From NCBI RefSeq assembly GCF_026626885.1, contig NZ_JAPNOA010000028.1, positions 62,001 to 126,000 of the forward strand: DNA of 64,000 bases, written 5' to 3'. This document shows, piece by piece, positions 57,250 through 64,000 of the stretch (position 1 is the stretch's first letter; the number at the start of each line of letters is the position of its first letter). The translations under genes were made by a program, and so were the position numbers. The notes beneath the pieces were generated by a model. That model was not told the origin of the DNA and searched no databases. It was given only the letters and a program-made list of their open reading frames with translations. The stretch comes from Parathalassolituus penaei. Its GTDB lineage: Bacteria > Pseudomonadota > Gammaproteobacteria > Pseudomonadales > Oceanobacteraceae.

Positions 57250-58500
57250 ATGGTAAACAAGCAGTTGGAACTGTGGCGGCGGATGCTGCTGGCGTTGGTA
57301 TTGGGCTGTTCGGTGGTGTTGTCGGCTTGTGGTGGTTCGTCATCCTCGACCTCGACGGTGAGCGAGGATTCGTCTTCTACTGATGATTCAACGACCACCG
57401 ATGACTCAACAACGACCGATGACTCAACGTCTACCGATGATTCAACGTCTACCGATGATTCAACGACGACCGATGATTCAACGTCTACCGATGATTCCAC
57501 CACTACCGATAATTGCAGCAGCTCGGTGTATGTAAACCAGCTGGTGTGTGCCGTAGATGCGTTTCTGGCCACTCTGGATAGCAGCGAACAGGCCAGTGTG
57601 CTGTATGACTGGTCGGATTCTGAAGCCCGCACCATCTGGTCGAACCTGCCTACCAATAGCGTGCAGCGTAATGGTCTGAAGTTCGGTTCCCTCAGCAGCA
57701 CCCAGCTGGCAGCGGCGATGGCGCTGGCCAAGCTGGCGCTCAGTGATGAAGGTTATGAAGACCTCACCGGTATCATGACCGCTGATGATTATCTGCGCAG
57801 TCAGGGCGGCGGCAGTGTTTACAGTTCGGATAACTATTACATCGCCATTTTTGGTACACCGGCGGTATCCGGCAGCTGGGCCATGCAGATTGGTGGTCAC
57901 CATGCGGCTTATAACTTCACCTGGTTAAGTGGCAGCGGTTATCCGATGCCAACCCTGACCGCAGCGGAACCAAAAGGCAGTTTTACCTATAACTCCGAAA
58001 CTCTGGCACCCATGAAAGAAGAAGGTGATGCCCTGACCGCAGTGTTTAATGCTCTCAGCAGTGATGAGTTGAGCACGGCCTATCTGAGCGGCCAGAGTTT
58101 CAGTGATGTGCTGGTGGGGCCGGACAACGGCAGTGGTGAGTTGCCAACCGATTACCCGACTGGCAGCAAGCGTGATGGTTTGCTGGTGTCGTATCTGAGT
58201 GATAGCCAGAAGGCGCTGGTGATTGCGGCGATTGAGCAGTGGGTACGGGATTTCCCGGATGAGGTGGCCGATGACCTGATGGCAACCTATACCTCGGATG
58301 CGGCGTTTGCCGATACTTACATTGCCTGGGCCGGTTCCAGCTCGTCGTCAATCAACACCGACCGCTCCGGCACCTATATGCGGATCGATGGTCCGCGCTT
58401 GTGGATCGAACTGGCCTGTCAGGGCGGTATTGTGCTGAGTGGCACTCACTACCATACCATCTACCGCGACAAGTCGATGGACTACGGCAACAGCCTGTAA
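57250..58500 (+). CDS. DUF3500 lipoprotein with a Ser/Thr/Asp repeat linker
   Basis: A 416-residue lipoprotein. The signal peptide ends in lipobox LSAC (acyl-Cys about residue 27). A low-complexity linker of hexapeptides like TTDDST follows to about residue 88, then a DUF3500-like domain (WSDSEARTIWSNLP, SGSWAMQIGGHHAAYNF, DGPRLWIELACQGGIVLSGTHYHTIYRDKSMDYG). Conserved His and Trp residues suggest an enzymatic or ligand-binding pocket, but no function is established. CAGGAG lies 8 nt before the ATG at 57250. A short region with tandem repeats follows. Confidence 0.8.
   Translation: MVNKQLELWRRMLLALVLGCSVVLSACGGSSSSTSTVSEDSSSTDDSTTTDDSTTTDDSTSTDDSTSTDDSTTTDDSTSTDDSTTTDNCSSSVYVNQLVCAVDAFLATLDSSEQASVLYDWSDSEARTIWSNLPTNSVQRNGLKFGSLSSTQLAAAMALAKLALSDEGYEDLTGIMTADDYLRSQGGGSVYSSDNYYIAIFGTPAVSGSWAMQIGGHHAAYNFTWLSGSGYPMPTLTAAEPKGSFTYNSETLAPMKEEGDALTAVFNALSSDELSTAYLSGQSFSDVLVGPDNGSGELPTDYPTGSKRDGLLVSYLSDSQKALVIAAIEQWVRDFPDEVADDLMATYTSDAAFADTYIAWAGSSSSSINTDRSGTYMRIDGPRLWIELACQGGIVLSGTHYHTIYRDKSMDYGNSL
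57376..57513 (+). repeat. 18-bp in-frame repeats in the DUF3500 lipoprotein linker
   Basis: About seven imperfect 18-bp units of the form (ACG)(T/A)C(T/G)ACCGATGA(T/C)TCA, encoding STTDDS-type hexapeptides between the lipid anchor and the folded domain. Confidence 0.8.
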
Positions 58501-58515
58501 ACCCTTGATCACACA

Positions 58516-58578
58516 CAGGCGCTGGCGACCAACGTCAGCGCCTGTCTGCGGTTGTGTGGCTGTCTGCGGTTGTGTGGC
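58516..58578. repeat. Inverted repeat and 18-bp tandem repeat after the DUF3500 gene
   Basis: A 9-bp inverted repeat CAGGCGCTG/CAGCGCCTG (58516-58544) abuts two perfect copies of TGTCTGCGGTTGTGTGGC (58543-58560 and 58561-58578) and a partial third. The hairpin may stop transcription from either side, but it lacks a T-run. Confidence 0.6.
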
Positions 58579-58613
58579 TGTGTGCGGCTGTTAGGTGAAT
58601 CTACCGGGCGGAC

Positions 58614-59042
58614 TTACCGCGTCACACTGGCGGGTGGGCCGAAAATCTGGTCAAAACTCCAGCTGAATACCCAGCTGTACAGCAGGAAAAACAGCAACAG
58701 CCCTCCTTCCAGCAAAAACGCCTGCCAGAGGCTGATACCAAACCACCAGGCCATGGCCGGAACCAGAATCAGCACCAGTCCACCCTCAAAACCAATGGCA
58801 TGGCCACAGCGACGCCAGAAGCTGCGCTGGCCGCGATGTGTTTGTGGATAACGACGCTCCCAGGCTTCAAAGATCAGGTTCCAGCCCCAGTTCCAGCTCA
58901 CCGCCAACAGAGTTACCAGAGCGGCAGCAGCACCGGATTCTTGTGGGTTTTTGCCCATATAAAGGCACACGGCACTGGTCAGAAACCAGGCAATCAGTTC
59001 GTACAGGCTGACATACAGCAGTAAACGCAAACGGGAATTCAT
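58614..59042 (-). CDS. PACE family multidrug efflux pump (AceI-like)
   Basis: A 142-residue inner-membrane protein with four helices in two bacterial transmembrane pair domains. Family marks are the acidic residue in helix 1 (LYELIAWFLTS), WNWGWNLIFEAWERR after helix 2, and IGFEGGLVLILVPAMAWW plus SLWQAFLLEGGLLLFFLLYSW in the second pair. PACE pumps export biocides such as chlorhexidine or short diamines. It is divergent from a LysR gene, the common arrangement for aceI and its regulator. Confidence 0.88.
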   Translation of the reverse strand: MNSRLRLLLYVSLYELIAWFLTSAVCLYMGKNPQESGAAAALVTLLAVSWNWGWNLIFEAWERRYPQTHRGQRSFWRRCGHAIGFEGGLVLILVPAMAWWFGISLWQAFLLEGGLLLFFLLYSWVFSWSFDQIFGPPASVTR

Positions 59043-59140
59043 TCAGAGTCATCCATGGCAACAGGATCAGGGAGGTGCACTCTATGGCAGATTTTCTGAT
59101 ATAAAAAGTAAGAATCTTTCAATTTTTCTGATAGGTTGCC

Positions 59141-60079
59141 ATGGCTTTTAATCGCGACAACGTGCGGGTCTTTCTGACGGTGCTGGATGAGGGCTCGTTT
59201 TCGGCGGCTGCCCGCAAATTGGGCAAGGTGCCGTCGGCGGTGAGTATGGCCATTGCCCAGCTGGAGGCGGAACTGGATCTGCAATTGTTTGATCGCAGCA
59301 GCCGTGAACCTCTGCCAACGGCAGCGGCCAGAGCATTGGAGCCGGGTGCTCGGCAGTTGGCGTGGCAATGGCAGCAGTTGCTGGTGCAGGCGGCGTCGTT
59401 ACATGCCGGTCTGGAGGACTGTTTGCGGCTGGCGGTCGCACCGGAACTGATCGGCAGTGGCTGGGATGCACCGCTGGCCGAGCTGGCGCAAATGTATCCA
59501 CAGTTGCCGGTGGATATTCGGCTGGCCCCGCAGGAAGATGCCTTACGCCTGTTACACGATGGTGAGGTGCAACTGGCGGTGGTGTTTGAACGGCCGCTAC
59601 TGGATGAGCGGGAATGTTTTCAGGAAATCAGTCAGGAAACCCTGATTGCGGTTGTCGCTGCCAGTCATCCACTGGCGCAACGTTTGCTCGGCCAACAGGA
59701 ATTGCTGGTCGAGCGTCAGGTGCTGGTGGCCGGACGTGACTTGCAGTTGCACCATCCTGTATTGCTGCAGTCGCGTTGTTGCTGGCGCAGTGATAGCCAT
59801 ACGGCGGCTCTGAAGCTGATTGAACAGGGGCTGGGTTGGGCGTTTTTGCCACAATCGCTGGTAGCACCTGGACTGGCGAGTGGTGAGCTGGAGGCGCTGC
59901 AGTTTGCCAATATGACCAACGCCATTCCGCTGTGGGTGGATCTGGTGTGGTTGCCGGAGTCACTGCAAGGTCTGGCTGCCAGTCATTTTGTGGCGGCCAT
60001 GGAGGGGTTGCACGGCAGCAGGCCGCCGCGTGCGCCAGTTGGCAGTGCTGGATTGGCGGGGCCAACGGGCGCCGTCTAA
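59141..60079 (+). CDS. LysR-type regulator divergent from the PACE pump
   Basis: A 312-residue LysR family protein. The N-terminal winged helix is NVRVFLTVLDEGSFSAAARKLGKVPSAVSMAIAQLEAELDLQLFDRSS. A periplasmic-binding-protein-like effector domain spans about 90-300, followed by a short Pro/Arg-rich tail. It likely activates the divergent efflux gene from the 98-bp intergenic region when a substrate binds. AGG lies 5 nt before the ATG. Confidence 0.88.
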   Translation: MAFNRDNVRVFLTVLDEGSFSAAARKLGKVPSAVSMAIAQLEAELDLQLFDRSSREPLPTAAARALEPGARQLAWQWQQLLVQAASLHAGLEDCLRLAVAPELIGSGWDAPLAELAQMYPQLPVDIRLAPQEDALRLLHDGEVQLAVVFERPLLDERECFQEISQETLIAVVAASHPLAQRLLGQQELLVERQVLVAGRDLQLHHPVLLQSRCCWRSDSHTAALKLIEQGLGWAFLPQSLVAPGLASGELEALQFANMTNAIPLWVDLVWLPESLQGLAASHFVAAMEGLHGSRPPRAPVGSAGLAGPTGAV

Positions 60080-60120
60080 GGTTATTCTGTTAAGGATGCA
60101 GGCTGCTCAGGAGGTGTGCT

Positions 60121-63100
60121 CTGGCTGGCAAGATTCGTTTGTTGTGTTCGATCTGTAATCGCTGGGCGCTATTGAGTCTGCTGGCGGGATTACTGCTGAG
60201 CCTGATGCTGGCCTGGCAACTCGAACTACGCAATAACGAGCGTATTCATCAAGCAGTCGAGACGGAAGCGCAGCGTGTGCTCGAGCAGGTGATGGAGCGC
60301 ATTAATCTTTACCAATACGGCTTGCGTGGTGCTCGTGGTGCGGTTCAGACCGCTGGCGAATATGGTATTAACCGCGAGTTGTTTGTGCGTTACAGCCGCA
60401 CCCGCGATATTGATACCGAATTTCCTGGCGCCCGCGGTTTTGGTTTTATTCGCCGAGTGCCGCCGACCTCTCTGGATGCTTTTGTCAAAAACGCCCAGGC
60501 CGATGGCTGGCCCGAATTTTATGTCCGTGAGCTGGGCGACCATTCCGGCGATCATTTTGTTATCCAGTATATCGAACCGGTGGAGCGCAACCTGCAAGCG
60601 GTCGGGCTGGATATCGCCTCCGAAGTGACCCGCCGCAGTGCGGCGGAAGCCGCTTTGCGTACCGGTGATGTGCAGCTCTCTGGTCCTATCACCCTGGTGC
60701 AGGCGACGGGAAATCCATTGCAGTCCTTTCTGATCCTGATGCCTATTTACCGGAATGGTATTACTCCACCGACCGAGGACGAACGTCTGCAACTGGGATT
60801 TGGCTGGAGTTACGCACCCTTGCTGATGAAAGAAGTGCTGGCTGACCTCAGTATCAATCCGGTGCTGGCGCATCTGGAGCTCATAGATATTACCGATCCC
60901 ACTAATCCCGAGGCTTTTTTTCGCAGCGAGGATGTAGAGTCAGCAGATCTGCACACCCACATAGAACAGCATGCGGTGTTCGGTCGCACCTGGGAATCAC
61001 GCTTCAGCGTTCATCCGGCGTTTATTCTTAACATGCATCTGACATCGCCACTGATCAGTGCGGTGCTCGGAGCGGTGATCAGTGTGCTGTTTGCTGCCCT
61101 GATTGGCACTATCAGTGCCGGTCGTCGTCATCGTCGTCAGATTCTGCAGGAGCAGGCCAAACTGGCGGCCATAGTGGAAGGTTCTGCCGATGGCATTATC
61201 GGCTGTGATCTCGGTGGTATGGTGACCAGCTGGAACCGCGGTGCCGAGCACCTGTTGGGCTACCGTGCAACAGAAGCGCTGGGGCGTCCGATTCTGGAGC
61301 TGATGGTGCCGTCAGAGCTGCAGGATGAAAACCTGGATATTCTGCGACGTATCGCTTCCGGCGAACGTATTCCACACTTTGAAACCGAGCGCCTGCGTAA
61401 GGATGGCTCACGAGTCAGTGTGTCGCTGACGGTATCACCCATACTCGACTCTCTGGGGCTGGTGGTCGGTGCTTCCAAAACCGTCCGCGATATTTCCCAG
61501 CAGAAAAACCAGGAAGCCTGGATCATCGAGCTGAACAGTCGCCTCGAAAGCCAGGTGATGGAGCGTACTGCCGAGCTGGCGCGTATGAACATGCTGTTTA
61601 ACAACATCATGAGAGCGGCTACCGAAGTCTCTATCGTAGCAACTGACACTGATGGCGTGATTCAGGTGTTTAACCGTGGAGCCGAACGAATGTTGGGCTA
61701 TTGGGCAGAGGACATGATCGGCCGTACAACTCCGGCGTTATTCCATATGCCATCTGAGGTTACTGCACGTGCCAGCGAATTGCGCAAAGAGCTGGGACGT
61801 GACGTAACCGATTTTGAAGTTTTCACACTGAACGCTGCCCGTAATGGATTTGAGTCCCGTGAATGGACGTTTGTGCGCAAGGATGGCAGTCATTGTCCCG
61901 TGTCGTTGGTGATTACAGCCATGCGCAATGATGGCGGTGAGTTGGTCGGCTATCTTGGTATTGCCGCTGATATCACTGCCCAGCGTCGTCATTCCGCGGA
62001 AATGCTGGCGGCACGGGATCAGTTGCAAATGGCTGCAGACATTGCCGAGCTGGGCATCTGGAGCTGGACGTTGCATGACAACCGCCTGCAGTGGAACGAC
62101 AAGATGTTCGAGCTGTATCACCAGCCGCTCAGCTTGCGCGATACCGGTTTGCAGTATCACCACTGGAGTGAACGTATTCATCCGGATGATCGTCTGACGG
62201 TAGAAGATGCCCTGAATGCCGCCGCGCGTGGTGAGCGTGCCTACAACGCAACGTTCCGCATCCTGTTGCCAGATGGCACCCTGCGTTACATTCAGGCAGG
62301 TGGTTATTCTGAACGTGACGATACTGGTCGAGTCTATCGTGTCCTCGGCATCAACCGCGATATTACGGCTCAGCGTGAGTTGGAAAGCTGGTTACGCCAT
62401 GCCAAGGAGCAGGCAGACGCTGCCAGTGCCGCCAAGTCCACCTTCCTGGCCAATATGAGCCACGAAATCCGTACTCCGATGAATGCCATTCTGGGAATGT
62501 TGCAACTGGTACAGCAGACTGACCTCAATAGTCGTCAGAATGACTACATAAGCAAGGCGCATACTGCTGCGCGTTCATTGCTGCGGCTGCTGAACGATAT
62601 TCTCGATTACTCCAAGATTGATGCTGGCAAACTGCAATTGGATCGTCATCCGTTTGCGCTGGAAAGCCTTATGCAAGAACTTGGAGTTGTGCTGGCAGGA
62701 AATCAGGGAGATAAACCGGTGGAGCTGGTGTTCGACCTCGACTCGCGGTTGCCGGTGCGGCTGCTGGGTGACCAGTTGCGCTTGCAGCAAGTGCTGATCA
62801 ATCTTGCCAGTAATGCCCTCAAGTTCACGGAGTCTGGCGAAGTTCGGGTACGGATCCAGCAGATGGGACGTGATGGTGGTCGTTGTCAGATACGTTTTGA
62901 AGTAGAAGACACGGGAATTGGCATCAGCGAAGCTCAACTGCAGCGCATTTTCGACGGATTCAGCCAGGCCGAAGCATCGACCGCGCGTCGTTTTGGTGGT
63001 TCCGGGCTGGGTCTGGTGATCAGCAAACATCTGCTGGCCATGATGGACAGCCAGTTGCAGGTACAAAGCGAGGTAGGTAAGGGCAGCTGTTTCAGTTTCA

Positions 63101-64000
63101 GTATGACTTTGTCGATGGCAGATGCCCGGCCGTGGCTGAATCAGCCTATTTATCCAAATCGGAGTTGGCGAGTTTTGCTGGTTGAGTCCAATGAAAATAG
63201 TCGCCAGGTGCTTTGTCGTTATCTGGCAGAACTGGGAGCGGAAGTTCTTGCAATGGCATCGCTGGATGATGCCGTGCACCTCTGGCAACAATCAGACCAG
63301 CAGACTTTTGAGCTGATGGTGCTGGATAGTGATGCAGTGCTGGCAGGAGTGGAGCCACTGGCCCATCGACTGATGCAGCAAGGGTGTGAACGACTGCTGC
63401 TGTTGAAGCGTAATGGCCGCAAGGAATGGTTGCTGGCGAATGAAGGTGTGGTGGAAAGGGTTCAGTATCGACAATTGTCGCGGCCGTTAACTCCAAGCCA
63501 GTTGGCGCGTTCGGTGAGGGCACTGTTACGTGGTGAGCAGGAAAACACTGATAATCAGGTTGGTCAGAATGAGTCGAGATTACCGGGGGTGCGCCTGTTA
63601 CTGGTGGAAGACAACGCATTCAACCGTCAGGTTGCTGCCGAGTTGCTGAGTAACGAGGGCGCTGATGTCACTCTGGCCTGTGGTGGCCTTGAAGGCGTGG
63701 AGCGAGTCAGCGAAAATCCGGGCGGTTTTGATCTGGTGCTGATGGATATGCAAATGCCGGACATCGACGGCATGGAAGCGACTCGTCGTATCCGTGCACT
63801 GTACGATACTGCGACGTTGCCGATTCTGGCGATGACCGCCAATGTGTCGTCTGACGATGTGAATGTCTGTCTGGCCGCGGGTATGAACGATCATATCGGC
63901 AAACCCATCGAGATCAACCAGATGGTGCGCACCATCCAGAGCTGGCTGCCATCCTGTGCTTATCGTGGGCTGATGGAGGCTGGAGCCAAACCGGTGGTGT
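60121..64000 (+). CDS. CHASE-PAS-PAS-PAS hybrid sensor histidine kinase (incomplete at window end)
   Basis: At least 1293 residues, open at the right edge. In order: a membrane helix (about 15-35), a periplasmic CHASE domain (about 40-300), a second helix (about 308-332), and three PAS domains (about 345-470, 490-620, 635-755). Then come HisKA with phospho-His781 in SHEIRTPMN, HATPase with NLASNALKF, DTGIGI and GGSGLGL, a degenerate receiver (about 1018-1140), and an intact receiver with VEDN and phospho-Asp1209 in MDMQMPDIDG. No ATG, GTG or nearby TTG serves as start. CTG at 60121 is proposed because AGGAGG lies exactly 6 nt before it and a frame stop lies at 60091. Ligand and output are unknown. 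Confidence 0.88.
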   Translation, partial: MAGKIRLLCSICNRWALLSLLAGLLLSLMLAWQLELRNNERIHQAVETEAQRVLEQVMERINLYQYGLRGARGAVQTAGEYGINRELFVRYSRTRDIDTEFPGARGFGFIRRVPPTSLDAFVKNAQADGWPEFYVRELGDHSGDHFVIQYIEPVERNLQAVGLDIASEVTRRSAAEAALRTGDVQLSGPITLVQATGNPLQSFLILMPIYRNGITPPTEDERLQLGFGWSYAPLLMKEVLADLSINPVLAHLELIDITDPTNPEAFFRSEDVESADLHTHIEQHAVFGRTWESRFSVHPAFILNMHLTSPLISAVLGAVISVLFAALIGTISAGRRHRRQILQEQAKLAAIVEGSADGIIGCDLGGMVTSWNRGAEHLLGYRATEALGRPILELMVPSELQDENLDILRRIASGERIPHFETERLRKDGSRVSVSLTVSPILDSLGLVVGASKTVRDISQQKNQEAWIIELNSRLESQVMERTAELARMNMLFNNIMRAATEVSIVATDTDGVIQVFNRGAERMLGYWAEDMIGRTTPALFHMPSEVTARASELRKELGRDVTDFEVFTLNAARNGFESREWTFVRKDGSHCPVSLVITAMRNDGGELVGYLGIAADITAQRRHSAEMLAARDQLQMAADIAELGIWSWTLHDNRLQWNDKMFELYHQPLSLRDTGLQYHHWSERIHPDDRLTVEDALNAAARGERAYNATFRILLPDGTLRYIQAGGYSERDDTGRVYRVLGINRDITAQRELESWLRHAKEQADAASAAKSTFLANMSHEIRTPMNAILGMLQLVQQTDLNSRQNDYISKAHTAARSLLRLLNDILDYSKIDAGKLQLDRHPFALESLMQELGVVLAGNQGDKPVELVFDLDSRLPVRLLGDQLRLQQVLINLASNALKFTESGEVRVRIQQMGRDGGRCQIRFEVEDTGIGISEAQLQRIFDGFSQAEASTARRFGGSGLGLVISKHLLAMMDSQLQVQSEVGKGSCFSFSMTLSMADARPWLNQPIYPNRSWRVLLVESNENSRQVLCRYLAELGAEVLAMASLDDAVHLWQQSDQQTFELMVLDSDAVLAGVEPLAHRLMQQGCERLLLLKRNGRKEWLLANEGVVERVQYRQLSRPLTPSQLARSVRALLRGEQENTDNQVGQNESRLPGVRLLLVEDNAFNRQVAAELLSNEGADVTLACGGLEGVERVSENPGGFDLVLMDMQMPDIDGMEATRRIRALYDTATLPILAMTANVSSDDVNVCLAAGMNDHIGKPIEINQMVRTIQSWLPSCAYRGLMEAGAKPVV

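Overview
The window looks like chromosomal DNA of a marine-type gammaproteobacterium, probably Oceanospirillales-like (for example the Thalassolituus/Oceanobacter/Bacterioplanes group), though the genus is inferred and not proven. The evidence is a set of gene neighbourhoods shared with Pseudomonas and relatives: rsmD/ftsY-ftsE-ftsX-rpoH, rho-trxA/ppx, polA-DUF2782-thrB, engB/cytochrome c5-c4-dsbA-GGDEF, and a DeoR regulator next to glmS. GC content is moderate. No tRNA, rRNA or CRISPR was seen.

Layout. 38-6053 (minus) is a catabolic operon: TRAP transporter dctPQM, an SDR, a KstD-like FAD dehydrogenase and a NIPSNAP protein. 6480-13813 holds a flavodoxin, a PAS-GGDEF-EAL protein, parC and a 7TM-DISM diguanylate cyclase. 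13900-18742 is rsmD, then ftsY-ftsE-ftsX-rpoH. 19270-24131 holds rho, trxA, ppx and htpX. Two diverged copies of a GC-rich ~250-bp structured intergenic repeat lie here, both between convergent genes. 24353-28608 is a thiamine-salvage operon: TPP riboswitch, TonB receptor, YkoF-like thiamine-binding protein, PnuT and a ThiK-like kinase. 28583-32794 is thrB, DUF2782 and polA.

32867-39038 is a decayed defence island inserted between polA and engB, which are neighbours in Pseudomonas. It has a RapA/SNF2-like helicase with two apparent frameshifts, an AlbA_2/Schlafen-type ATPase-like protein, an unrecognised helical protein and a type III restriction-modification remnant. The remnant starts with a 12-copy GAACC pentanucleotide tract, as in phase-variable mod genes, and is a deletion chimera of the Mod N-terminus and the Res C-terminus.

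39388-46573 returns to core genes: engB, cytochromes c5 and c4, dsbA, a DgcH-like diguanylate cyclase, glmR and glmS. 46673-56927 is an apparently intact type I restriction-modification operon (hsdM-hsdS-AlbA_2 protein-hsdR-YgjP-like metallopeptidase). Its AlbA_2 protein carries a nine-unit 27-bp in-frame minisatellite. Beyond it are a LysR remnant, a DUF3500 lipoprotein, a PACE efflux pump with a divergent LysR regulator, and a large hybrid sensor kinase that appears to use a CTG start and runs off the window end.

The most notable material is the polA-engB island, the recurring AlbA_2 partner in both restriction-modification loci, and the paired intergenic repeats.
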